33,627 nucleotides of DNA from Peptostreptococcaceae bacterium. Its GTDB lineage: Bacteria > Bacillota > Clostridia > Peptostreptococcales > BM714. Below the pieces are notes generated by a model. That model was not told the origin of the DNA and did not search any database. It was given only the letters and a program-made list of their open reading frames with translations. Both the position numbers and the translations under genes were made by a program. Below, piece by piece: positions 13,223-21,472 of this stretch. The DNA lies in assembly GCA_016649995.1 (NCBI GenBank), contig JAENWJ010000015.1, positions 1 through 33,627 on the forward strand, in the 5' to 3' direction. Each line of letters opens with the position of its first letter. Positions within the stretch are counted from its first letter, which is position 1.

Positions 13223-15982
13223 CTAATCAGTATTCACTACGACCCGTCTGCTTCGCTTGAACGCCTTAATGGTTTCATAGACGGCAAGGAAAACCATGGC
13301 GGATCCTGTTACAAATGCCCAATCCATAATCGACAATGGAGCAAATCCTATGAACGAATTTATGAAAGGAGTATATATAGCGGCAATTGTCAGCCCGATT
13401 GAAAACAAGATAGAAAGGAGCATCTTCTTATTCGTGAAAAATGTATAGTTGAAAAGACTCTCGTATGTGTATCTTCTTGAAAGAACATTCATGAACTGGC
13501 ATGCCACTATGGTTGCATAGCTAATGGTTGTCGCCCTGGCATACAGTGCGTGCGTGGATGTCATATCAACACCCATGCGATTTATGAACAGCCCGAAATT
13601 TATGAAACCCAAAAGACCCATTACAAATCCTAGTGAAAGAATCTCCGTCATGGATTTCTTGCTTAGTATGTGGTCCTTTCGGCTTCTCGGCGGTGATGTC
13701 ATTATGTCATCAGAAGCCGGATCGAATGTGAGCGCCGTAAGCGGCAGGATCTCCGCCAAAAGATCTATGGCAAGTATCTGTATGGCAAGTATTGGTATGG
13801 GCCATCCGAAGAAAGCTACACCCATCAGTCCGAGAAGCACCACCGACAGCTCGGCCCCGTTGCTCGTTAGGGATGCCAATATGGTCTTCTTTAGATTGTT
13901 GTATATTGTTCGACCCTCCCGTATTGCATATACCATGGTTGAGTAGCTGTCGTCGAGGAGAATCAGATCCGCGGCCTCTTTTGAAACATCTGTTCCTATT
14001 CCGCCCATAGCAACCCCTATGTGAGCGCTTTTAAGTGCGGGGGCATCGTTTACTCCATCACCCGTTACGGCTACTATCTGATCCTGGTTCTTTAGTATTT
14101 TAACAATTCTGAGCTTGTTTTCGGGTGAAACCCTTGAGAATATGAGTGATTCGTTTTTCTCCATTAGATTCTTAAGCGCATCATCGTCCATTTCGTCAAG
14201 ATCCTGCCCTGTGACCACTTCTACGGGACTTCCGTCCTTTGAAAGGGCTACCTGCTGGCCTATGGCCTGGGCTGTTATCGCATGGTCTCCTGTCATTATG
14301 AATGTACGGATATGTGCATCATGCGCTTTTTCCATGGCCTCGCGAACCCCCTCCTTTGGGGGATCTGTCATTGCCATGAGGCCTAGGAATACTACATTTC
14401 TTTCCATGTCCTCAAGCACATAGTCACTTTCGTCTTTTCCTAGTTCCCTGTACGCAATAGCCAAAACCCTCATAGCCTTCTTGGAATATGCAACATTAAG
14501 ATCCTTTAAACACTCCTTGTCGGATTCTTCCATGGGAACCGATTCGCCATTTCTATATATTCTGTTGCTCACCTCAAGCACGCTGTCCATCGCGCCCTTC
14601 ATCGTAAGAACCTTTCTGTCTCCGAATTGTCTTACCGAACTCATGCGCTTCCTTACCGAATCGAAGCTGAACTCATAGAGCTCAGGGTTTTCCTCATCTT
14701 CATTGGGAGAGCGGGTTCCAAGCTTCGTTGAGGCTGCAACCATAGCCGCTTCCGTGGGATCTCCTATTGCGTACCACCCTGTATGGTTTTCATCCGGTTC
14801 ATGTATTTCAGCATTCGATGCCATAGTTGCGGCATCGAGCATTATTTCTATTTCGTCTATTTCATCCCTTGTAAGCTGGCGCCCCTCTGAATTCTTGATT
14901 CCTCCCTTTGGCTGGTAGCCTATTCCCGTAAGTTCGTATTCCTTTCTGTCGAACCATAGGTGTTTTACCGTCATTTCATTTTTGGTAAGCGTGCCGGTCT
15001 TGTCTGTGGCTATTACATTGGTTGAACCCAGTGTCTCAACAGATGACAGCTTTCTTATTACGGCATTTTTCTTGGCAAGCCGTCCCACACCGTTTGACAA
15101 AGCCACCGTCACCTGCATAGGCAGAGCCTGCGGCACCACTGCAACGGCTATTCCAAGCCCGTAAATGAGCGCGAAGTTCATTCCCAGCCCTTGGCTTATG
15201 CTGATGCCGAAGAGCACCACACCTATAAATACGGCGAAAACTGCAATGCTGTTGGCTATTGCCCTCATCTCAATTTGAAGAGGTGAGGAGGATGCATCCT
15301 CCTCCTGGGTCATATCTGCTATCTTCCCTAGTTCAGTCTCCATTCCTGTCCCAACGACTATACCCTTTGCGTTCCCGGATGCAACCGTCGTTCCAAGATA
15401 GGCCATATTGTCCCTGTCGGCAAGAATAGCCTGCTTCTTCAATGTATCTGAATTCTTTTCCTGAGGCATGGATTCTCCCGTCAGAGAGAAGTCGTTGGTC
15501 CTGAAGTTGAAAGCCTCCATTATGCGTATGTCTGCAGGAATCTTGTCCCCTTCTTCAAGGTAGATTGCATCTCCCGGAACAAGATCCGTCTGGATGATCT
15601 CCTTCAATTCCCCGTCCCTATAAGCCTTGGACGGCGACTGCACCAGCTTCTTTAGGGACTCCATTATATTCTCAGCCTTGTTCTCTTGGAAATATCCTAT
15701 GGACGCATTGACAATAACAATAATCCCCATTATTACAGCATCGTTATAGTTGCCTATAAGAAGCGACATGAAGGCTGCAACCATAAGCAGAATCACTAAA
15801 ACATCCTTGAACTGGTACAGAAACATTTGCCACTTAGGGATGCGTGGTTTTGCAGTCAACTCATTCTTGCCATACTTAACCATTCTCTCTGACACCGCCG
15901 AGGAATCAAGTCCTCTTGAAGATGTTTCAAGAATGTCAAAAATTTCAACCGCACTTTTCATATAATACTCTGTTTGCTTCAT
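13223..15982 (-). CDS. P-type (P2) cation-transporting ATPase
   Basis: A 919-residue membrane pump with the full P2 plan: actuator motif TGES (168-171), phosphorylated Asp327 in DKTGTLT, KGA near 462, TGD (564-566), the hinge TGDGVNDAPAL (640-650) and about ten membrane segments. Length fits Ca2+- or Na+-type pumps. The ion-site residues are unusual. M4 reads PQALP with Gln285 instead of the Glu of PEGLP; M5 keeps Asn708 and Glu711; M6 has Asp740 and Glu744 (IDLLAE), closer to the ID..D pattern of Na+/K+ pumps than to the N..D of SERCA. The ion is therefore not predictable from sequence. GGAGG precedes the ATG. It is flanked by its own terminator and that of degV, so it is probably monocistronic. 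Confidence 0.9.
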   Translation of the reverse strand: MKQTEYYMKSAVEIFDILETSSRGLDSSAVSERMVKYGKNELTAKPRIPKWQMFLYQFKDVLVILLMVAAFMSLLIGNYNDAVIMGIIVIVNASIGYFQENKAENIMESLKKLVQSPSKAYRDGELKEIIQTDLVPGDAIYLEEGDKIPADIRIMEAFNFRTNDFSLTGESMPQEKNSDTLKKQAILADRDNMAYLGTTVASGNAKGIVVGTGMETELGKIADMTQEEDASSSPLQIEMRAIANSIAVFAVFIGVVLFGISISQGLGMNFALIYGLGIAVAVVPQALPMQVTVALSNGVGRLAKKNAVIRKLSSVETLGSTNVIATDKTGTLTKNEMTVKHLWFDRKEYELTGIGYQPKGGIKNSEGRQLTRDEIDEIEIMLDAATMASNAEIHEPDENHTGWYAIGDPTEAAMVAASTKLGTRSPNEDEENPELYEFSFDSVRKRMSSVRQFGDRKVLTMKGAMDSVLEVSNRIYRNGESVPMEESDKECLKDLNVAYSKKAMRVLAIAYRELGKDESDYVLEDMERNVVFLGLMAMTDPPKEGVREAMEKAHDAHIRTFIMTGDHAITAQAIGQQVALSKDGSPVEVVTGQDLDEMDDDALKNLMEKNESLIFSRVSPENKLRIVKILKNQDQIVAVTGDGVNDAPALKSAHIGVAMGGIGTDVSKEAADLILLDDSYSTMVYAIREGRTIYNNLKKTILASLTSNGAELSVVLLGLMGVAFFGWPIPILAIQILAIDLLAEILPLTALTFDPASDDIMTSPPRSRKDHILSKKSMTEILSLGFVMGLLGFINFGLFINRMGVDMTSTHALYARATTISYATIVACQFMNVLSRRYTYESLFNYTFFTNKKMLLSILFSIGLTIAAIYTPFINSFIGFAPLSIMDWAFVTGSAMVFLAVYETIKAFKRSRRVVVNTD

Positions 15983-16094
15983 GAGTTATCCTCCATAATA
16001 TTCGATACCAACATGATACCCAAAAATGACGCTCCATAAAACAATTTTGCTTTTTTGCCCAAAAAGAATCACGCAATTGATGCTTTGCGCAACA

Positions 16095-16125
16095 TAAAAG
16101 AAGCCCGGGCATACACGCCCAGGCT
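16095..16125 (-). terminator. Terminator of degV
   Basis: On the minus strand AGCCTGGGC and GCCCGGGCT form a 9-bp GC-rich stem (one G-T pair) with a 6-nt loop, followed by TCTTTTAT. It lies about 10 nt after the degV stop. Confidence 0.8.
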
Positions 16126-16135
16126 CTGTTGTCCA

Positions 16136-16978
16136 TCATGCCTCGTATGCAACAATGCCTATCAGTCCAGGCCCCGTATAAACCCCCATGACCGGTCCAA
16201 GCTGGGCAAAAAAACTTTCCTCAACGTTTCCCATTTCGCGTATCTTTTCCATTAGCTTCATCGCCTCTTCATCTGCGTTTGCGCTTATTACAGCCAGATT
16301 AAATGACTTTCCGGCGTATTTTTCCTTCATGAGTTCGAACATCCTGTTTATGGATTTCTTTCTCCCTCTTACTTTTGAAATTGTATAATAGATTCCATTG
16401 TCATTAATGCCGATGATAGGCTTTATCCCAAGAATCTCTCCAATTGTTCCCTCTACCAAACCTATGCGTCCACCCAGTTTAAGATATTCAAGGGTCTTGA
16501 CCACGAATGTCAAATATATGTTATCCCTAGTTTTAAGGATTTTCTCCATGATTTTATCCAAATCATTGCTCTTTTCTCTTTCCTTTGCCGCCTCAATCGA
16601 CAAGAATCCAAGACCGAATGACAATGCTTTTGAATCAACCACTTCTATGTTCAAACCATCATAGTTTTCTGCCACCTGGCGAACCATGTTGTATGTGCCA
16701 CTAAGTCCCGATGAAATAAGTGATATGACCACATCCGTATATTCTTCAGACTTAAGGCGGTCGAGAAGCCTAATTACATCTCCCGGAAGAGGCAGGGAGC
16801 TCTTTGGCACCTCCTTGTCCAAATTTTCATATATCTGCTTAGGTGTTATATCCAACCGGTCTCTGTATTCCCTTTCCTTGTAAATAACTCTTAACGAAAG
16901 CATTTCAATATTATACGCCTTCATCTGTTCGGCGGAAAGATCGCTGGTCGAATCCGTAACAATAGCTATTTTTTTCAT
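16136..16978 (-). CDS. DegV family fatty-acid-binding protein
   Basis: A 280-residue cytosolic protein. The N-terminal AIVTDSTSDLS motif, ISSGLSGTYN near residue 90, the VVDSKALSFGLG segment, and the C-terminal ANADEEA and GPGLIG stretches are typical. DegV/FakB proteins bind one fatty acid and, where FakA is present, present it for phosphorylation so it can enter phospholipids. No fakA is in the window, so the pathway link is inferred. AAAGGAG precedes the ATG with good spacing. It has its own promoter and terminator. Confidence 0.92.
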   Translation of the reverse strand: MKKIAIVTDSTSDLSAEQMKAYNIEMLSLRVIYKEREYRDRLDITPKQIYENLDKEVPKSSLPLPGDVIRLLDRLKSEEYTDVVISLISSGLSGTYNMVRQVAENYDGLNIEVVDSKALSFGLGFLSIEAAKEREKSNDLDKIMEKILKTRDNIYLTFVVKTLEYLKLGGRIGLVEGTIGEILGIKPIIGINDNGIYYTISKVRGRKKSINRMFELMKEKYAGKSFNLAVISANADEEAMKLMEKIREMGNVEESFFAQLGPVMGVYTGPGLIGIVAYEA

Positions 16979-17014
16979 GTTTTTTGACTCCTTTCGAGTT
17001 AGTCCTACTGATTA

Positions 17015-17043
17015 ATATTACCATATTCACCCTAACCTAACAA
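17015..17043 (-). promoter_or_regulatory. Probable degV promoter
   Basis: Minus-strand TTGTTA (17043-17038) and TAATAT (17020-17015) with a 17-bp spacer, about 37 bp upstream of the degV ATG. Confidence 0.5.
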
Positions 17044-17061
17044 GATAAGACTCACCCGGTC

Positions 17062-17089
17062 TTGCATTAGATATATCTTGATATATAAT
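17062..17089 (+). promoter_or_regulatory. Probable promoter of the protein at 17120
   Basis: TTGCAT (17062-17067) and TATAAT (17084-17089) with a 16-bp spacer. The ribosome site AAAAGGAG and ATG follow within 31 bp. Confidence 0.5.
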
Positions 17090-17119
17090 AGAACTACTTA
17101 TGAAAAGGAGCTGACCAAA

Positions 17120-17677
17120 ATGGGATTCTATGATTTTTCTAAAAAACAATATATTATAAACGCCGCTCTTGGAAAAAACACTTCGCGGCTTACAAGAATT
17201 TCCAAAAAATATCCCAAGAAAACATTTTTTCGCAACTATTTCAAGCATATGAGACGATCCATTTACCAATTCGCAACCCTGATTTATTCCTCAAATGACA
17301 AAAGAGCCAGAAAATTCATCAGCCTTAACAAAGAAGAGTCAAAAGCCTTTGTCGATTTAGCGGCTCTATACTTCACAATTGCCATGACATCGAGAAAGGA
17401 AAACATGCAATTGCTCAAAAATATTAATATCTCAAGGCCAGCTCTTCTTGGAGAATTATACAATCAGCTTGAATTTGATTCCGAAGAAAGAACGCTCGGG
17501 AAGCGTCTCTTAAAGCAATCGGAACTCAATTTTTCAACTTTTACTGTTAATTGGTGCAATATTTTCTCCGAAAAAGTTTTACAAGTAGAAGAGTCTGCAC
17601 TTTCTCAATCGGAAAACGAAGAGCTTCTTTCAATCATACATGGGAGCTTCCTTTTTTTCATGAGGGCCTTCACCTAA
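17120..17677 (+). CDS. Protein of unknown function (185 aa)
   Basis: I do not recognise this protein. It starts MGFYDFSKKQYIINAALGKN; the ATG at 17120 was chosen for the AAAAGGAG at 17103-17110. The N-terminal third is very basic (RLTRISKKYPKK) with several aromatics. The rest looks mainly helical and soluble, with an acidic stretch near the C-terminus. No signal peptide, membrane segment, metal motif or known catalytic signature is visible. It is one of few plus-strand genes here, with its own promoter, and converges on the gene at 17696 with an 18-nt gap. The length and strong start site favour a real gene. Confidence 0.65.
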   Translation: MGFYDFSKKQYIINAALGKNTSRLTRISKKYPKKTFFRNYFKHMRRSIYQFATLIYSSNDKRARKFISLNKEESKAFVDLAALYFTIAMTSRKENMQLLKNINISRPALLGELYNQLEFDSEERTLGKRLLKQSELNFSTFTVNWCNIFSEKVLQVEESALSQSENEELLSIIHGSFLFFMRAFT

Positions 17678-17695
17678 TGCAAACGGTTTCTTTTT

Positions 17696-18457
17696 TTAGC
17701 CTTGGTCAAGTGCATCCGCTTCCCTCTGCAGTTCTTCCTTTATCGGCAAAAACTCAAGCCCCTTTTGAGTGCAAAAATCCTTTATGCTTAGACCGGCCTC
17801 CGGAATATCGGTCCCCAGTATTTTACCAATGCTTTCCGAAGTAATTCCCCAATCAAGCAAGTCTGCGAATGTTGTTTTGCCATTTATCGTTCTTTCATCG
17901 GTTTCCTCTCCACTTGTCTTAGCATCATCATCCATCTCCAATGCAGGAGATTCTTCCGCGTTATATGATCTTACTTCAATCCCATTCCTTTCGATGTATT
18001 CTATCTGTTCCTCTGTCGGTTCAGCTTTTTCCTTCAGAATAGCAACCGCCTCAAGCGGCAAAAAGGTTCCCTCTTCTATTTCATACGGGAGTCCCAAATA
18101 TAGCGCTACGAAAAGTTTTACCGAACCATTTCCTATTTCAGTACCTTCTTCTTTCAAATTTTCATATATCAATTCAAGGTCTTTGTTTTTAAACTCCCCA
18201 GGGTCCGTATCTTCAGGCAATACAAATGCCATCGTCAAATCCTCTATAGGTATTCCAAAGGCCTCCGAAACATCCGAAAACGAATATGATCCTCTTATAT
18301 CCCCCGGATTCGGCATGCCTTCGAATTCGCCCGAATCGTAAACAGCCGGTTCCTTTGATGATTCGGTCTGCCAATACCCCAAAGAACTCGAAAAAGCTAT
18401 CCCTCCAAAGATTGCCAAAAATATGATAATACCAAGAACCCCACTTTTAATTTTCAC
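17696..18457 (-). CDS. Membrane-anchored helical-repeat protein paired with the NapH-like gene
   Basis: A 253-residue protein starting at a GTG (18457) with GGGAGG 8 nt upstream; the start lies inside the end of the NapH-like gene (11-nt overlap), so the two are coupled. Residues about 5-25 form one hydrophobic segment (GVLGIIIFLAIFGGIAF), then a presumed extracytoplasmic, acidic part. Two similar modules follow: one with YSFSDVSEAFGIPIEDL...LPEDTDPG, and a weaker one near the C-terminus with TTFADLLDWGITSESIGKIL. Similar modules occur, from memory, in proteins linked or fused to NapH-type polyferredoxins of anaerobes. No haem or Fe-S motif is present. It may anchor or guide an electron-transfer partner. 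Confidence 0.65.
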   Translation of the reverse strand: MKIKSGVLGIIIFLAIFGGIAFSSSLGYWQTESSKEPAVYDSGEFEGMPNPGDIRGSYSFSDVSEAFGIPIEDLTMAFVLPEDTDPGEFKNKDLELIYENLKEEGTEIGNGSVKLFVALYLGLPYEIEEGTFLPLEAVAILKEKAEPTEEQIEYIERNGIEVRSYNAEESPALEMDDDAKTSGEETDERTINGKTTFADLLDWGITSESIGKILGTDIPEAGLSIKDFCTQKGLEFLPIKEELQREADALDQG

Positions 18458-19274
18458 TGAGGCCACCTCCCGTTTTAAACTCAACCGTATCCGGAATTGG
18501 GCAAACTTCCTCGGAAGTGCATATCCTACAGCTTATGCATTGATGATCTCGAACCGTTTTATTTTTATCGACCCGAATATTCATTGGACATGCCTTTCCG
18601 CAAGCCCCACAATCTATACAGGTTGACGTCTCCCTTTTTATCTTGAATATCCTAAATAGATTGAATATGCCTAGGAAAGCCCCAAAAGGACATGTATATT
18701 TGCACCAGGGTCTTTCAACAAAAAGCGCTCCTACCATTGTTAATGCAAGAATTGCCAGGGCGGACAAAGCCACTTCCCCTGTCCAGAAATTGAATAATGC
18801 ATAGTATGGATCAACATTTACAAAAAGAAGAACCCCTGATTTTGCCGTAACATATACTACCCATGCCAAAACCAAATATCGTAGATATCGCAATTTACTG
18901 TTTATAAAAATAGGCATGAATCTATTATATCTTTTTTTAAAAATCCTTTTGCCCAGCTTCCCTATCCATTCCTGAAGCGTTCCCAAAGGACACACCCATC
19001 CACAAAAAACGGGTCCAAAAAGCACAGACAGCACTATAACCGAATAGAGCATGGCCAATGCTGACTCATGAATCTTTTGAACAAAGGTTCCCGTTGTAAT
19101 AGTTTGGTACAAGGTCACTACCCCTCCGAATGGACAAAGCGCATGAAGAGATGCCGCAGACAAGAAAGGAATGCCTTGCCCGGATTCCTCTAAACCGTGA
19201 TTTATCGATATTGCCGCAATGAGTAAAAAGAAAAATGTTTGAATGTATGCCCTTATCTTTATTGTTTTCTTCAT
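18447..19274 (-). CDS. NapH-like membrane polyferredoxin (4Fe-4S)
   Basis: A 275-residue membrane protein. About four transmembrane helices alternate with the cysteine loops CGWVCPLG and CKYTCPFG of the NapH/CcoG-type membrane domain. A C-terminal ferredoxin domain follows with CIDCGACGKACP and CISCRICTSEEVCP, enough for two [4Fe-4S] clusters. Such proteins pass electrons between the quinone or flavin pool and periplasmic or cytosolic partners. The second ferredoxin motif has an extra residue pair before its last Cys, a small departure from the C-x2-C-x2-C-x3-C rule. AAGGGAGAG precedes the ATG. The downstream gene overlaps it. No reductase subunit is nearby, so the partner is unknown. Confidence 0.82.
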   Translation of the reverse strand: MKKTIKIRAYIQTFFFLLIAAISINHGLEESGQGIPFLSAASLHALCPFGGVVTLYQTITTGTFVQKIHESALAMLYSVIVLSVLFGPVFCGWVCPLGTLQEWIGKLGKRIFKKRYNRFMPIFINSKLRYLRYLVLAWVVYVTAKSGVLLFVNVDPYYALFNFWTGEVALSALAILALTMVGALFVERPWCKYTCPFGAFLGIFNLFRIFKIKRETSTCIDCGACGKACPMNIRVDKNKTVRDHQCISCRICTSEEVCPIPDTVEFKTGGGLSEN

Positions 19275-19338
19275 ATGCTCTCCCTTGCATCATATTCGTT
19301 TCTTTTTATTTGCCCGATTAAACCTGAATCAAAGCAAA

Positions 19339-19368
19339 ATAATGATTGCCGCCTTTGGCAATCATTAT
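19339..19368 (-). terminator. Terminator of kynU
   Basis: A perfect 12-bp stem (ATAATGATTGCC / GGCAATCATTAT) with a 6-nt loop; on the minus strand it is followed by a T-rich stretch (TTGCTTTG). It lies 37 nt after the kynU stop. Confidence 0.7.
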
Positions 19369-19405
19369 AATCTACTTATGTGTTTTTTATGTGATGGTGC
19401 AAAGC

Positions 19406-20689
19406 CTAAGCTACTGTGCCTCTTTTCTTGTCGAACCTCTTGTACTCTCCATTTTCATATATTCCCTTTATGGCAGATACAACCTTCCAAACATCATGAA
19501 AAGAGGTATATAGGGGAACAGGAGCCAGACGAATTATGTTTGGGGGCCTGAAATCTGGAACAACGCCCCTCTCCTTAAGCGCCTCGTTTATGCGTACCGC
19601 CTCTTCATGTTCTAGAGCCACATGTCCTCCACGTTTTTCATCTTTCCTCGGAGTTCCCACAGTAAAGCCATCGGGACTCAACCATTCATCTATAAGGAAC
19701 ATCATGTACGAAGTAAGCTCCAGTGATTTTTCCCTAAGATTTTCAATTCCGGCTTCTTCATAGATTTTCAGGGAACCTTCAAGGGGCGCCATTGAAAGCA
19801 TGTGGGATGTTCCTATCTGCCATCCTCCAGCTGACCTGTTTTGATGAAACTCGTTTTCAAGATCGAATTGCTTATTCTTCTCAACTCCATACCATCCGGC
19901 AAGTCCTACCTCCCTGTCGAAATGGCGCTTGTTTATATAGAATCCGGCAGTCCCACCGGGGCCGTTATTAACGTATTTGTAGTTGCACCAAAATGCAAAA
20001 TCGGGTCCGTAATCGCTAAACCTATGCGGCACCGCACCTATGGAATGAGCGCAGTCAAAGCCTATTAATATACCATTTTCATGTGCCTTTTCTGTCAAGC
20101 TCTTCATATCAAGCAGCTGCCCGCTCCTATAGAGCACAGAGGGAAGCAGAATAAGAGATACTTCCTCATCCATAGCATCCGCTATAGCATTCTCGTCGAG
20201 TGTCTTTCCATCAGAGCTTTCAAATACAAGCAAATGCTCCTTTGGGTCGTATCCCTTTGTCTTCATGAAACTCTCAACGGCGTATCGGTCGGATGGAAAT
20301 GTGAGGTTGTCCATGAGTATCTTCGTGCGGTTTCCCTCGGGACGGTAGAATGTCGCCAAAAGCAGGTGGAGATTTACGGTTGTGGATGAATGTATCATCA
20401 CCTCATCCTTTTCCGCGCCTATTAGCCCAGCCAACTTGCCCGCAAGCATTTCGGGATAATAAAACCACGGTGTTTCCCCACCCATCCAGCCGTTTATGCC
20501 GAGGGTCTTCCATTCCTCCATTACCCTTAAGAGCGAAGCCTCCGCGTCCACCGACATGAGTCCCAGGGAGTTTCCGTCCATGTAAATCGAATCCTTCAAG
20601 AGATAAAATCTGTCCTTGAATCCTCTCAATGCATCCTCGCCGTCCTTGTGGACCGCCCAGCTTTCTTCAATAGAGAACCTTTCGCTCAT
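19406..20689 (-). CDS. kynU: Kynureninase
   Basis: A 427-residue PLP enzyme that splits kynurenine to anthranilate and alanine. It matches the kynureninase pattern: YMDGNSLGLMS near residue 36, GWMGGETPWFYYPEML, STTVNLHLLL, GFDCAHSIGA (Asp212, His215 near the cofactor) and the PLP lysine Lys238 in WCNYKYVNNGPGG. A C-terminal RIAxxPLYxS-like end is also present. Length is normal. GGAGG precedes the ATG. It follows a MarR-family regulator by 40 nt on the same strand, and the pair probably forms one operon. No tryptophan dioxygenase, formamidase or anthranilate-degrading gene is in the window, so it may act on imported kynurenine. Confidence 0.92.
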   Translation of the reverse strand: MSERFSIEESWAVHKDGEDALRGFKDRFYLLKDSIYMDGNSLGLMSVDAEASLLRVMEEWKTLGINGWMGGETPWFYYPEMLAGKLAGLIGAEKDEVMIHSSTTVNLHLLLATFYRPEGNRTKILMDNLTFPSDRYAVESFMKTKGYDPKEHLLVFESSDGKTLDENAIADAMDEEVSLILLPSVLYRSGQLLDMKSLTEKAHENGILIGFDCAHSIGAVPHRFSDYGPDFAFWCNYKYVNNGPGGTAGFYINKRHFDREVGLAGWYGVEKNKQFDLENEFHQNRSAGGWQIGTSHMLSMAPLEGSLKIYEEAGIENLREKSLELTSYMMFLIDEWLSPDGFTVGTPRKDEKRGGHVALEHEEAVRINEALKERGVVPDFRPPNIIRLAPVPLYTSFHDVWKVVSAIKGIYENGEYKRFDKKRGTVA

Positions 20690-20729
20690 TGTGTGCCTCC
20701 TTGATTATTGTTTTATTGAGTAACCTTAA

Positions 20730-21158
20730 TCACTCCAAGTTTCCGTTTATGCGTTTCAAATGAATAATAAGGCCTTTCTTTCCGCTTTCATCTATCCCTT
20801 CGGTCATTCTGTTTTCAAAGGCTTCGATAACTTTCCATGCCGGTTCCATTAGCTCGCGCCCCTTTTCTGTGAGGCGGATCCTGTTTGCCCTTGCATCGAC
20901 CTCGCTAACTGACCTTCCCAGAAGCCTTTTTGCCTCCAGTAAATCAATCAAACCTGTAAGTGTCGAAGGTTTGACTTCAATAACCTCGTGGATTTCCTTC
21001 TGCAAAAGGATCCTTTTTTTCCACAGACAATTCAGAACCCTGAATTGCGCATATGTAATCCCGAGCGGAGCCAACAATCCGTTTAACAGGTAGTTCGTTT
21101 TCCTTGCAATTTCCTGAATAAAATAGCCGGAATGATTGCTGAATTCGTTTTGCGCCAT
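20730..21158 (-). CDS. MarR-family transcriptional regulator (kynU-linked)
   Basis: A 142-residue winged-helix protein with MarR layout: AQFRVLNCLWKKRILLQKEI, a recognition helix in VKPSTLTGLIDLLEAKRLL, a wing DARANRIRLTEKGRELM, and a helical C-terminus. The ATG is preceded by TAGGAGG. It lies immediately upstream of kynU, so it probably controls that operon, perhaps in response to kynurenine or another aromatic compound (inference from context and from the aromatic-ligand habit of MarR proteins). No clear operator was found upstream. It is clearly different from the fab-linked MarR protein. Confidence 0.85.
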   Translation of the reverse strand: MAQNEFSNHSGYFIQEIARKTNYLLNGLLAPLGITYAQFRVLNCLWKKRILLQKEIHEVIEVKPSTLTGLIDLLEAKRLLGRSVSEVDARANRIRLTEKGRELMEPAWKVIEAFENRMTEGIDESGKKGLIIHLKRINGNLE

Positions 21159-21175
21159 ATTATTTAGCCTCCTAA

Positions 21176-21292
21176 CTAATAGTCTAAAACAAAAGCGCCG
21201 TCGCGTCCATCAGTTTTTGCTTTTTCAGTAAAGCTTATAACCTCCCCGCAAAAAAGCCCCAGCTTTTCAACGCTTCCGAAAGGAAGCTCCAT
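21176..21292 (-). CDS. Possible small ORF (38 aa) upstream of the kynU-linked marR
   Basis: An open frame beginning MELPFGSVEKLGLF and ending just 17 nt before the marR start. The frame stays open for 11 more codons upstream of the ATG, to a TAG. A GGAGG lies too far upstream of the ATG to decide the start. It could be a leader peptide, a small gene, or the remnant of a longer gene. I do not recognise the product. Confidence 0.3.
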   Translation of the reverse strand: MELPFGSVEKLGLFCGEVISFTEKAKTDGRDGAFVLDY

Positions 21293-21361
21293 TACTGATG
21301 CTGTCCCTTTATGGAAACCTCCGTTTAGCTAACAAAAATCAAGCCTCTCACAAATCCACAA

Positions 21362-21457
21362 TCAATCTTTTTTCTTTCTGCTCCCATAACCGAAAACCCT
21401 CAAATAAATATAAACCGCGAAAAAAGTAACTGCCGCAAAACCGATAAATGTCTGCAT
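21362..21457 (-). CDS. Small single-span membrane protein (31 aa)
   Basis: Begins MQTFIGFAAVTFFAVYIYLR and ends in a basic tail (GYGSRKKKD). One hydrophobic segment covers residues 3-19, followed by positive charges, which predicts an N-out/C-in single-span protein. A clear TGGAGGG lies 5 nt before the ATG. It begins 15 nt after the SGNH hydrolase stop and is probably co-transcribed with it. It has no recognised family. The strong ribosome site and membrane-protein pattern support a real gene. Confidence 0.6.
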   Translation of the reverse strand: MQTFIGFAAVTFFAVYIYLRVFGYGSRKKKD

Positions 21458-21472
21458 TATATCCCTCCAATT

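Noticed and set aside
15945-16139. Open frame between degV and the ATPase gene on the minus strand
   Set aside because: It spans the degV terminator, has no ribosome site and an implausible Trp/Cys-rich product.
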